Source: Globisporangium splendens (lineage: Eukaryota; Oomycota; Peronosporomycetes; Pythiales; Pythiaceae). Taken from it: DNA of 64,000 nucleotides. Below the pieces are notes generated by a model, which did not search any database, was not told the DNA's origin, and saw only the letters and a program-made list of their open reading frames with translations. Positions 35,307 to 45,068 of the stretch are shown in pieces. Every line of letters begins with the position of its first letter. The first letter of the stretch is position 1. Position numbers and translations under genes: made by a program. The stretch lies in NCBI GenBank assembly GCA_006386115.1, contig VFIW01000120.1:1-64000 (forward strand), written 5' to 3'.

Positions 35307-36670
35307 ATGCACATCACTCTTCATTCGGTCATTGCCAGTCAGCACAGTGAAATGACGCTAGAAATGGCGGAGCAGGAACAACATGCGTGGCGACAGCACA
35401 ACGACGCGGCACGAGACAGCGGAGACGAAGAGGAAGAAGCTGATGACGTGGCGGAGGCGACACGCCGCTGGCACTACTGCCTCCACATCGCGTACCTGGG
35501 CACGGGCTTCGTGGGCTGGCAGCGCCAGAACGAGAAGAGCTCCTTCGGCATGGGCAGCGTGCAGGAGCTCGTGGAGGACGCGATCACGGAGATTCTTGAG
35601 GCGAAGGAGAGAGTCAACGTCACCAGCGTCAGTCGCACAGACGCAGGCACGCATGCGCTATACGTGAGTAGTGGCTTTGTTGGTGGTAATTGACTGCGAA
35701 AATGACGTGGCGCTGACATTTGTGCACGTAGCAATATGGAACCATTCGATTGGCGTCGGAGTTGCCCATGCCGTTGGAAGAGTTCAAAGACCGCATCAAC
35801 GCCAAGTAGGAGCTGTGGCTTGCGTTCTTAACCTTATCTACAGTTAACAGGACTGTTGTGTGGTGATTTTGACGCTAGGTTGACGGACAATGTGGTCGTA
35901 CACGAAGTGTCGGAGCTGAATGCGATCGCAAAGCCGACGCGCATTCGGTCGCGCTACAAGAAGTACATCTACTACATCCAACAGGGCCATCGTCCAGACC
36001 TTGAGCTGGGCAAGTACTCGTGGTTCATCGGCAAGAAAGTTGACCCGCAGCACCTTCGCGATGCTCTCAGGTACGTCTGCTTATGCAAGGCGACCAATTT
36101 TGCCATGCAATTACAATCTCATTGACTTTCACTATGCATGCTCTCGCCAGCTACCTGGTCGGTGATCATGACTTTCGTCCATTCTCTCAGGGACTCCAGA
36201 AGGCTGAATTTGCAGACAAGACCACGATCCGAACGCTCGTTTCGGCGAAAGTGCGGGTACGAAGACACGTGAATTTCTCGCTCGACCCACTGTTGTGTGG
36301 CACAGGAGAGTATATGGACGAAGACGAACATCTCACGCTCCCTGATGCGTTCGCCAAGTTGCCTCCAAGTACCAATGCTGTTGTTGTTGAGGCAAACGAG
36401 CAGAAGAAGCGCCGGGTCGAACGACCGACTATACCTGTTCACTTCATCTGCGTTGAGCTGGTTGCAAACGGGTTTTTACGTCACATGGTGCGCCGCATCA
36501 TGGGCACGCTGCGTCCCATTGGCGAAGGCACGTACCCACCTCTCCGAATGAAGCAGGTCCTCGATGGTGAGATTGAACCCGGTCCATCGGCGCCGACCAA
36601 GGGCCTCTGGCTGCATCGCACATGGCTGACGCAAGAAGACTGGGATGCTGATGAGACGCGCGATGACTAA
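35307..36670 (+). CDS. tRNA pseudouridine synthase, TruA/PUS family
   Basis: Exons 35307-35663, 35732-35805, 35879-36070 and 36151-36670 are joined by GT-AG, in-phase introns, giving 380 aa. The catalytic motif SRTDAGTHA (Asp at about 112) and the upstream IAYLGTGFVGWQRQ are diagnostic of TruA-type synthases. Later conserved pieces are RYKKYIYYIQQG, LVGDHDFRPFS and ANGFLRHMVRRIMGTL. Family members isomerise uridines at positions 38-40 (TruA, Pus3) or 27/28 (Pus1) of tRNA. ATG 35352 or 35364 may be the real start, because Inr-like TCATT motifs lie at about 35318-35331, between 35307 and those codons. Confidence 0.9.
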
Positions 36671-36751
36671 TAGAAACGACGAAATTTCATATTCAAGTTT
36701 GAAGTGAAGCAAACAACCATAGACAGGCAGTTCAAACACAAAAACAAAACT

Positions 36752-38572
36752 CTATAGCTCGTCGTGGTCTTCAGAATTTTCAGCTTCTCGCTCTTGACGT
36801 CGCGCGACTTCTTTCAAGATCCGATGAATGTGACCCAGAATGAGGTCACCAATGATGTTTGGGGCATACTTGGCGATCATGTCCTGACGAGCTTGCTTCC
36901 CTTTCGCGATCGCTTCCTGTAGAATGCAGATTGCATTGCAGTTTTGCATGAAAGACTTTGAAATGGGTACAACAATCGATGCAAAAGCGAAAAAATGCGT
37001 ACCTCTGGGTGCTCTTTCACGTGGACCAAGAGCTCCTTGAGGTGGTCGATGGAGGGTTCTGCCCACTTGTGACCACTAAAGGCTCCTTCGGTGATCTACA
37101 ACGTACAGAACAGAATATATCAGTCAAAGCTCGCACAAATGACTGTGAGAGATGACCTTCATACCTCAACGAGCCCGTCGATCCTCAGCCGGTACGAGTT
37201 TTCCTCCGTCATGTACTCCGTCGTACCGCTCCAAAACGTCGCGATCACAGGGAGCTCCATGGCCATGGCTTCAACGTGTGGACGTCCCCAGCCTTCTCCT
37301 CGCGATGGGAGCACAAAGACCGTGGCTGCTTTGTACAGGGACGGCAGTGCTGTTTGCGGAAGATGTGGCGGGAGAACGTGCAATTTGGGCAGCTTCTTTA
37401 GGGTTTTGCCTACCGCTTCTCGGGCGAATACGTCGATGATCTCCAGGAAGTCCTTGGCAGTTTCCGACTGGACGTGGTACGCGTTCGTCAACAGCACCAG
37501 CACGACGTCGTCTTCTGGTGCAAACGCCTCAAAATAGGCTTTCAGAAGCACGCGCCACGCCTTCCGCTCCTCCCACTTGAAGATCGAGAGGTACACGGTA
37601 GTGTGTTCCGTCATGGTGAAGCCCGTCTCAGCCAGCTCGCTCGCGAGGTCGTACGGCGTCTCCACTTGCTCCGGATTGAAAAAGTCCACGTCCACAGCCT
37701 CTGGGACGACTTTGATGACCTCTGCGCGCACGCGGCCCTCAATAAACACCTGCTCCTGGAACCTACAGCAACACGTATCGTTCCATTATTGAGCGCCTTT
37801 GACATTGAGCATCACGAAATGCAACGTGCCTCGTGGGGACCCAGATCTCGTCCATATTGTTCATGCGCTCGGGCCATCCGCTGGGGACGCGATCGGTCTC
37901 GAACATCGTTCTCCCCACTTTGTAGAGCGCTCCTTTTGGCGGACACCGGGATGTCGTGTACCGCGCTGGATACCACGCGCCAGGCTCCGAGTGGCAGATC
38001 GCGATCGCGATCTTGCGGTCGCTCAGCCGCCAGTTGAAGTCACGCTCTTCGATCCAGTGCTGGAGATTAAACACAAACGCAAACACACGAGTCAGTGCGT
38101 CGTGCACCCATCCTACCTCGAAGATACCATGCACACGAAACGGCCACGATAGAGGCGGAGACAGCACGAATACCTCTTTGAGCAATTCGTGCATGGAGTC
38201 GGGGATGTCGCGGATGAACACCGCGTTCAGCGAGTCACCATGTTGCGCCACCAGCAGCGAAAATGGCGCAACATACTTGGCGCTTGGTACCGGAGCCTCG
38301 CTTTCTTCACTTGACCCTTCATGGAGATGCGGCGGTGTACCAACAGTCGAGCCTTCTTGATTGTCGACAGCAACCACTTCCATCGAGCGAAGCGCCGCGG
38401 CGATCGACGTCACGTACGAATGCGCCTCGCTACAGTACCCACCGCCGCTCAGGAACGGCGCGTACCAGATCACAGCCGGCGGAAGCGGAGGCGCGTCGCC
38501 TCCATAGACAGCAGCAACAGCAGAAGCACACAGCACCACAGCCACGCAGAGCAGCACGCGCGTCATCCGCAT
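36752..38572 (-). CDS. ER-luminal GT4-type glycosyltransferase with HDEL signal
   Basis: Exons 37830-38572, 37165-37762, 37003-37095 and 36752-36916 give 532 aa. The N terminus is a signal peptide (MTRVLLCVAVVLCASAVAA). The C-terminal half has GT4/GT-B features: KVVPEAVDVDFFNPEQ, TVYLSIFKWEERKAWRVLL, and the donor-binding SRGEGWGRPHVEAMA (EX7E-like) with LPVIATFWSGTTEYM. The protein ends ...EDHDEL, a canonical ER-retrieval signal, so it should be a soluble ER-lumen enzyme. Intron 1 (37763-37829) has a GC donor (AG|GCACGT) and is needed to keep frame. A 57-bp segment (38060-38116), open in frame but with intron-like ends, may also be spliced out, giving 513 aa. Acceptor and product are unknown. 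Confidence 0.8.
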
Positions 38573-38845
38573 CTTCGTGGAGAGCTCAATTGTCGAAATA
38601 CGATCTTGACACCCGCACTTTCTAGGGCGCTCTAATAAGGCACACTACAGTGTTGTATATCTGTCTGCAGTGTGTAGGTGACTTTTAGCAACCATGTGAC
38701 AATTGAGGACACATTTTATTACTATTTTTCTGCATTCTTTTCTGTTCTTCGCCTTTGTTCTTCGCGTCGCTTATATAGCTGGGTACACGACCCATTTGCT
38801 GTTTTCAATGATGCTGCTGCTGGCCCAGAGACATCACTGGGCAAT

Positions 38846-39604
38846 TTACGAAGCGTACTGCTTGGTCCACTCCTTGGCCGTGTTGTCGAACTCCTCGCGG
38901 TTGCTCTGCAGCTGCTTCGCGATCTCGGGCTCTAGCGGATTGTCCACGTCCGGCTGCTCCAAGATCTGCTTGATGGCTGTTAGGCAGTGCAGCACATTCA
39001 GCGTCGGACCCCAGTTCTGTATCCACAGCACATTGCATCGGACAGTTGAGTTAGCCATCGTCATTCATAATGAGAGCCATAATGAACGCGTACTTCGTTG
39101 ATAATATCTGCACAGATTTCGCCGCTTTGAGACTTCACGTTCGGGTGGTACACGCGCGTGAGGAAACGAACCTACAACCGCAAAATATACAGTATTTAGT
39201 AAGACACCACGCGATAAGCAGTCGTTATGCGCAATACATGATCACTCACCCGTGGTGCCTTGAACGGGTACTCATTCGGGAACTGCAGGTCGATGCTGAA
39301 CACGCCACCAGAGTACGGCGAGTTTTCCTGTCATAAGCGCGATAAGCAACCCCATTATATCACATACTGAACAGCATCCAATAAAAAAACAAAACAAATA
39401 AACAAACATACGGGGCCGGCGAGCATAGCGTTCCAGTGCATCAGGTCGTCGTCGACGGCGCCAACGGTGCACCACTCGGGCGAGTTCTTCTCAAACTCCG
39501 CAAGCTCCTGCATCGTACAACAGAGACAGTGAGCCACAGCCGCCTCTACAGAAATGAAGAGAAGCGCGTGGAGAGGAGCGTACTTTGGTCAATCGTCTCG
39601 CCAT
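38846..39604 (-). CDS. Ubiquitin-conjugating enzyme E2 (UBC)
   Basis: Exons 39584-39604, 39412-39507, 39250-39327, 39094-39171 and 38846-39016, all GT-AG and phase 0, give 147 aa, the minimal UBC-fold length. E2 features are visible: N-terminal helix MARRLTKELAEFEK, GPENSPYSGGVFSIDLQFPNEYPF, the HPN motif at 74-76, and GEICADI with the catalytic Cys at about 85. NWGPTLNVLHCLTAIKQIL follows. The enzyme carries ubiquitin (or a ubiquitin-like protein) from E1 to substrates. Class I, UBE2D-like length. The first exon encodes only seven residues. Confidence 0.93.
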
Positions 39605-40910
39605 CTTCGCCTGAGGTGCTGCTGCTGCGCTTTTCTTCGGACTCTTCACGCCGCAATATCGAAACTGATCACTCTGCTCTCTCTTTCTCTCTCTCTCTTG
39701 CTTTTTGGTCCACCCCTCAAGCAGCAACATGAGCTGCAACCTATAAATGCAGCTATAAAAATAGACGATTTTTCTACCAATGAGAGGGAAGATAGATCTT
39801 ATCTCAGACACCGCAGTTGCAAGATGGTGTTCTAGGATCGCACTGCTCACAACTGTACGCAAAACGTATCTTACGCGTTTAATACGTAAATAACAAAGTT
39901 GAAGCCCGTAAAGAAAAGCTGGCAATGATGAAAGCTCAGCATAAAGCCCACATACACAATTGCAGTGAAGATATTGCCAATCATGCGCGTGCACAGCTTG
40001 AAGAAAAGGATCGAGGTCGCCGCAATGCCTTTCCTCTCGTAGCCATTTGGAGACCGACGCCTTTCTCCATTATTCGCTATTATGGGTTACCTCCTGCTCA
40101 AGCGAACCGCATCCAGATTGGTGTGCGACGAGATGTTTTGACTCGGAATTGTTCCCACGCGCATAATCAGATGACACGACGCAATCTCCTGACAACGGTA
40201 GACTTTTTGGGGTGTGTTTGATAGCCTTCCAGCTTATCGCAAATAGTGCTGCATCCCACACTCCAAACTTTGTGAAAACCTGGCAACAAGTTGAAGCATA
40301 CAAACAACAGGATCTTTCTAGAGAATCTTGAGACTCGGTGGCAAAGCAGTTAGCAGCTTTTCGCAAGAAATACTGTGAAACCAGCTTTACCAAACACAAC
40401 AAAAAGCACCAGATGCTGTTTTAGATTACAGTCGGTCCGAAACTTTAAAACAGCAATGACGCTTTCTTCGTCTTGGGATACTTTCGCACTTGGTGTTCCT
40501 GCCGATGCGCTTCTGGGATCTGCTGTAGTGTTACACTGTAGCGTGCGGGCCGAGCGCATTCTCTGCCCTCGTGCCCTCCTCTGGCGTGCGCAGCAAGGAC
40601 GTCTCACCATGTTGGCGTGCCCTTTTTCTACATAGCACAGAGGCCAATTCTTTTGCAGCATTACGACCACTGCAACACAATTCGCCATGCCCAAATCAAG
40701 TCGACTCGACAGTCACGCCTCATCTACTGTTATCGGCCGCTGGACCTCTATCCACGGTAAACGACGAGGGAACTTTTTTGAAAGCTTCTTCGTTACTCCC
40801 TTTGAGATGCCTGTCTTCAAAGGAACTCGAGGTTCCTTATCCCCACTCTCATTTCTCAGCTTTCTCGCTACTACACAGTCGAATAACACCACACCTCGGC
40901 AACTACCAGC
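39605..40910. other. Intergenic region upstream of paralogue A
   Basis: No gene is recognised. A pyrimidine-rich (CT)n stretch lies at about 39680-39700. From about 40500 to the ATG at 40911 the sequence is alignable with the upstream region of paralogue B (reverse strand, about 45003-45420). A more distant similarity links about 40075-40175 with 45645-45750, between B and C. A core promoter element sits at 40846-40866. Confidence 0.5.
40846..40866 (+). promoter_or_regulatory. Oomycete-type Inr+FPR core promoter, copy A
   Basis: CTCATTTCTCAGCTTTC closely resembles the published Phytophthora core element (GCTCATTYYNCAWTTT). It lies about 60 bp upstream of the ATG and is conserved in all three paralogues. 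Transcription probably starts at the CATT adenine. Confidence 0.6.
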
Positions 40911-42851
40911 ATGGGTTCAGCTCCCCACCACGCAGCGCTGCACACCGACGAGCAAACGCGACCGACACCCGACAACCCCCACGTGTCGTCTCCAGGGTCT
41001 TCTGTCACTGCACTCTCCGTCGACTCGTCGTCTCCCGGCACGATTGCCTACTACGCCTCAGTCTCTGGTCAGAGTCATGATGACAATGACGAAGCGGATA
41101 CTGAAAGTCGCATATCGGTCAAGAAACCAAAGAAGGCGCGCTCGGGTTGGGGTCGGTTCCAGTCTGTGCTGCGAGAGCGCTCCGTGGACTTCAACCTCAC
41201 GCTCGACATCCAGAACCTCAAGCAGGAGATCCAGACGCTGCAGAACTTCCGAGACATCCTCGCTTCGAAGACCCTCGTCCAGCGCCACGACCGCAATGGC
41301 TCGCTTGCACGTACAATTCAAGAGTACTATCGTATTCTAGTCACAGGACTCAACATTCAGCAAACCGGTCGCAAGCGTTTGATGAACGAGAAAGACCAGA
41401 AGGCGTTCCTGCACAGCATTCTTGATCAGGACGTCGACATTGGTAACGGGATGACTGGCATCGAAGCCTGTATTCGTCAGTTCACGCTCTACGCAATGTT
41501 CATTAAGCAACTTGGCATGACAATGACAAGTTTTGACGTTATACTCTTGGACGATGCCGTCGTGATCGCGACAAAATGCTTCACGCGCTTCCAGATTCTA
41601 CGCAACACGATTGCGGGCATGTTTCCGCATATAATAGGCGAAGAATGGCTCGTGTCGCAGCTCGTGGGTCAGGTTATTGTGCTTGAGGCGACGATGGACT
41701 TTCACTTTAACAAGAATGGTCAAGTGAGTAAAATCGAAGCCAGTATGGATTTAGTCAAAAGCTTCTTGGACTTACTGAAGGACCCTGCGCTGGTGGACGT
41801 TTTGGTGGGACGCGCTATGATTGGAGAAAACTGCATCATCATCCCAAATGACGATATGCCCGACCCAGACTCGATTCTCCCGATTCCAAAATCCCCAACA
41901 AACTCAGTCTCGAGTGGTGTCAGTGGCTCAGCATCGGGCTTCGATGGCGACACAGATGGTCAACACGTCCTATCGATGCCATCTCCATCACCGTCCGAAG
42001 AAAGCGTGGATGTGGCATCTCCCCAACCGCGCTCAAGAGACAATGCTGACGACCCACAGACATCCGAATCTGCTCACAGGAACGACAGCCCGACAACTTT
42101 GAACAATCCACCCCATGCAGCCACTCCAAGAAGTCACACTCAATGCTCTCCAAGGCCCTCGGGACCAATGACACCAGTCGACCACTTCAGCCACATCGTG
42201 AGAAAGTACTTCCAGATCTTTGCCACCGGTTCCCACTCCAATGCCGACGTGATTGCCGACTTCCTCAACCAGTACTTCTCGCTCACCGTGGGCTACGGAT
42301 CTGCCGTCGGTCGCTTGGTCATCGAAGAGCGCTGGCGATCGCTGTGCTGGTGCTTTGACTTGATCTCGTTTCGTCTGATCTCGCAAAAGCCGGTGGTCTA
42401 TCAGTCTCACCTGAACGAATACCACATCCGCGCGAAGGCCGAGTACGCGCTCCAGATCACTGCTCGCACGCTGGAGCTCGTGTTTCCCCATGTGATCCCC
42501 GAGTCGGAGCTCATGGACGCGCTCGTTGGCTCGGTTCTCGTCGTGGACGCGCACCTGATCTTTGCGCTCGACCGCAGCACTGGACTGGTATCGTCGGTTC
42601 GAGAACGCATGGACTTCCGGACAGCACTAAGTGCGGTGGTGAAAGATCCCGCGGATCTGGTGTTCGTGCTCTCGCGAGAAGCTCATAGTATTCTCACGAG
42701 CTATGCTGGTGAAATGGATGATGAGGACCAAAGTGACGCGGCAAATCAGGAGCAAGGGGATAATGCGGCGGCACCTCAAGTTTCTTCGCCTGATGGAGCA
42801 CGAAGCAATGGATCCGAGGATAAAATGAGTATATCGAGTATTCTGGGGTAA
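40911..42851 (+). CDS. Paralogue A: coil + tandem NTF2-like domain protein
   Basis: Intronless, 646 aa. Residues 1-80 are Ser/Asp-rich. A zipper-like coil lies at about 92-118 (LTLDIQNLKQEIQTLQNFRD), preceded by a weakly basic segment (KKPKKARSGWGRF) with no N-x7-R bZIP signature. Two mutually similar halves follow, about 132-300 and 425-590. They share FPHIIGEEWLVSQLVGQVIV against FPHVIPESELMDALVGSVLV, then a segment with NKNGQVSKIEASMDLV against DRSTGLVSSVRERMDF. The fold looks NTF2/SnoaL-like, a domain often attached to bZIP coils in oomycetes. Function is unknown; a former transcription factor is one guess. Most of A matches C, but from about 42,400 to the 3' flank it matches B. Confidence 0.85.
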   Translation: MGSAPHHAALHTDEQTRPTPDNPHVSSPGSSVTALSVDSSSPGTIAYYASVSGQSHDDNDEADTESRISVKKPKKARSGWGRFQSVLRERSVDFNLTLDIQNLKQEIQTLQNFRDILASKTLVQRHDRNGSLARTIQEYYRILVTGLNIQQTGRKRLMNEKDQKAFLHSILDQDVDIGNGMTGIEACIRQFTLYAMFIKQLGMTMTSFDVILLDDAVVIATKCFTRFQILRNTIAGMFPHIIGEEWLVSQLVGQVIVLEATMDFHFNKNGQVSKIEASMDLVKSFLDLLKDPALVDVLVGRAMIGENCIIIPNDDMPDPDSILPIPKSPTNSVSSGVSGSASGFDGDTDGQHVLSMPSPSPSEESVDVASPQPRSRDNADDPQTSESAHRNDSPTTLNNPPHAATPRSHTQCSPRPSGPMTPVDHFSHIVRKYFQIFATGSHSNADVIADFLNQYFSLTVGYGSAVGRLVIEERWRSLCWCFDLISFRLISQKPVVYQSHLNEYHIRAKAEYALQITARTLELVFPHVIPESELMDALVGSVLVVDAHLIFALDRSTGLVSSVRERMDFRTALSAVVKDPADLVFVLSREAHSILTSYAGEMDDEDQSDAANQEQGDNAAAPQVSSPDGARSNGSEDKMSISSILG

Positions 42852-43061
42852 GACTCACGGACAAAAATGCCTTTCTTTGCGTGTGCTAAACATCTCTAAC
42901 AGACAAATGACATTGAAAGATCTAAGGGTGCGCTTGACTGATACTCGTTTTATCAAGAAAAATCTGGCTATCGCGAAATAGATTATTTGAATGGAATGCT
43001 CGACTGTGCCCACAGAGTTGAGTTTAACACACGCAAAGAAAGGCATTTTTGTCCGTGAGTC

Positions 43062-45002
43062 TTACCCCAGAATACTCGATATACTCATTTTATCCTCGGA
43101 TCCATTGCTTCGTGCTCCATCAGGCGAAGAAACTTGAGGTGCCGCCGCATTATCGCCTTGCTCCTGATTTGCCGTGTCACTTTGGTCCTCATCATCCATT
43201 TCACCAGCATAGCTCGTGAGAATACTATGAGCTTCTCGCGAGAGCACGAACACCAGATCCGCGGGATCTTTCACCACCGCACTTAGTGCTGTCCGGAAGT
43301 CCATGCGTTCTCGAACCGACGATACCAGTCCAGTGCTGCGGTCGAGCGCAAAGATCAGGTGCGCGTCCACGACGAGAACCGAGCCAACGAGCGCGTCCAT
43401 GAGCTCCGACTCGGGGATCACATGGGGAAACACGAGCTCCAGCGTGCGAGCAGTGATCTGGAGCGCGTACTCGGCCTTCGCGCGGATGTGGTATTCGTTC
43501 AGGTGAGACTGATAGACCACCGGATTTTGCGAGATCAGACGAAACGAGATCAAGTCAAAGCACCAGCACAGCGATCGCCAGCGCTCTTCGATGATCAAGC
43601 GACCGACGGCAGATCCGTAGCCCACGGTGAGCGAGAAGTACTGGTTGAGGAAGTCGGCAATCACGTCGGCATTGGAGTGGGAACCGGTGGCAAAGATCTG
43701 GAAGTACTTTCTCACGATGTGGCTGAAGTGGTCGACTGGTGTCATTGGTCCCGAGGGTCTTGGAGAGCGTTGGGTGTGACTTCTTGGAGTGGCTGTATGG
43801 GATGAATTGTTCAACGTTGTCGGGCTATCGTTCCTGTGAGCAGATTCGGATGTCTGTGGGTCGTCAGTATTGTCTCTTGAGCGCGGTTGGGGAGATGCCA
43901 CATCCGCGCTTTCTTCGGACGGTGATGGAGATGGCATCGATAGGACGTGTTGACCATCTGTGTCGCCATCGAAGCCCGATGCTGAGCCGCTGACACCACT
44001 CGAGACTGAGTTTGTTGGGGATTTTGGAATCGGGAGAATCGAGTCTGGGTCGGGCATATCGTCATTTGGGATGATGATGCAGTTTTCTCCAATCATAGTG
44101 CGCCCCACCAAAATGTCCACCAGTGCAGGGTCCTTCAGTAAGTCCAAGAAGCTTTTGACTAAATCCATACTGGCTTCGATTTTACTCACTTGACCATTCT
44201 TGTTAAAGTGAAAGTCCATCGTCGCCTCAAGCACAATAACCTGACCCACGAGCTGCGACACGAGCCATTCTTCGCCTATTATATGCGGAAACATGCCCGC
44301 AATCGTGTTGCGTAGAATCTGGAAGCGCGTGAAGCATTTTGTCGCGATCACGACGGCATCGTCCAAGAGTATAACGTCAAAACTTGTCATTGTCATACCA
44401 AGTTGCTTAATGAACATTGCGTAGAGCGTGAACTGACGAATACAGGCTTCGACGCCAGTCATCCCGTTACCAATGTCGACGTCCTGATCAAGAATGCTAC
44501 GCAGGAACGCCTTCTGGTCTTTCTCGTTCATCAAACGCTTGCGACCGGTTTGCTGAATGTTGAGTCCTGTGACTAGAATGCGATAGTACTCTTGAATTGT
44601 ACGTGCAAGCGAGCCATTGCGGTCGTGGCGCTGGATGAGGGTCTTCGAAGCGAGGATGTCTCGGAAGTTCTCCAGCGTCTGGATCTCCTGCTTGAGGTTC
44701 TGGATGTCGAGCGTGAGGTTGAAGTCCACGGAGCGCTCTCGCAGCACAGACTGGAACCGACCCCAACCCGAGCGCGTCTTCTTTGTTTTCTTGACCGATA
44801 TGCGACTTTCAGTATCCGCTTCGTCATTGTCATCATGGCTGTGACCAGAGACTGAGGCGTAGTAGGCAATTGTGCCGGGAGACGACGAGTCGACGGAGAG
44901 TGCAGTGACAGAAGACCCTGGAGACGACACGTGGGGGTTGTCGGGTGTCGGTCGCGTTTGCTCGTCAGTGTGCAGCGCCGCGTGGTGGGGAGGTGAACCC
45001 AT
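43062..45002 (-). CDS. Paralogue B: coil + tandem NTF2-like domain protein
   Basis: Intronless, 646 aa, inverted relative to A. Over the first ~500 residues it differs from A at about 16 positions, for example SGHSHDD for SGQSHDD, KKTKKTR for KKPKKAR, QTLEN for QTLQN and SQNPV for SQKPV. Over the last ~150 residues it is almost identical to A. The same domain layout is intact: coil, NTF2-like half 1, acidic/Ser linker, NTF2-like half 2. There are no stops or frameshifts, and most of the differences listed alter amino acids conservatively, so it looks functional. The frame stays open upstream to 45107, but ATG 45002 matches the other two copies and lies downstream of the conserved promoter element. 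Confidence 0.85.
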   Translation of the reverse strand: MGSPPHHAALHTDEQTRPTPDNPHVSSPGSSVTALSVDSSSPGTIAYYASVSGHSHDDNDEADTESRISVKKTKKTRSGWGRFQSVLRERSVDFNLTLDIQNLKQEIQTLENFRDILASKTLIQRHDRNGSLARTIQEYYRILVTGLNIQQTGRKRLMNEKDQKAFLRSILDQDVDIGNGMTGVEACIRQFTLYAMFIKQLGMTMTSFDVILLDDAVVIATKCFTRFQILRNTIAGMFPHIIGEEWLVSQLVGQVIVLEATMDFHFNKNGQVSKIEASMDLVKSFLDLLKDPALVDILVGRTMIGENCIIIPNDDMPDPDSILPIPKSPTNSVSSGVSGSASGFDGDTDGQHVLSMPSPSPSEESADVASPQPRSRDNTDDPQTSESAHRNDSPTTLNNSSHTATPRSHTQRSPRPSGPMTPVDHFSHIVRKYFQIFATGSHSNADVIADFLNQYFSLTVGYGSAVGRLIIEERWRSLCWCFDLISFRLISQNPVVYQSHLNEYHIRAKAEYALQITARTLELVFPHVIPESELMDALVGSVLVVDAHLIFALDRSTGLVSSVRERMDFRTALSAVVKDPADLVFVLSREAHSILTSYAGEMDDEDQSDTANQEQGDNAAAPQVSSPDGARSNGSEDKMSISSILG

Positions 45003-45046
45003 GCTGGTAGTTGCCGAGGCGAGGCGTTGTTCGACTGTGTAGTAGC

Positions 45047-45068
45047 GAGAAAGTTGAGAAATGAGAGT
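45047..45068 (-). promoter_or_regulatory. Inr+FPR core promoter, copy B
   Basis: The reverse strand reads CTCATTTCTCAACTTTCTCGC, about 55 bp upstream of the B start codon. It is identical to the copy C element and differs from copy A by one base. Confidence 0.6.

Noticed and set aside
42033..42554. 173-codon antisense frame inside paralogue A (also in B and C)
   Set aside because: It recurs only because the sense sequence is duplicated; no domain, and codon choice follows the sense gene.
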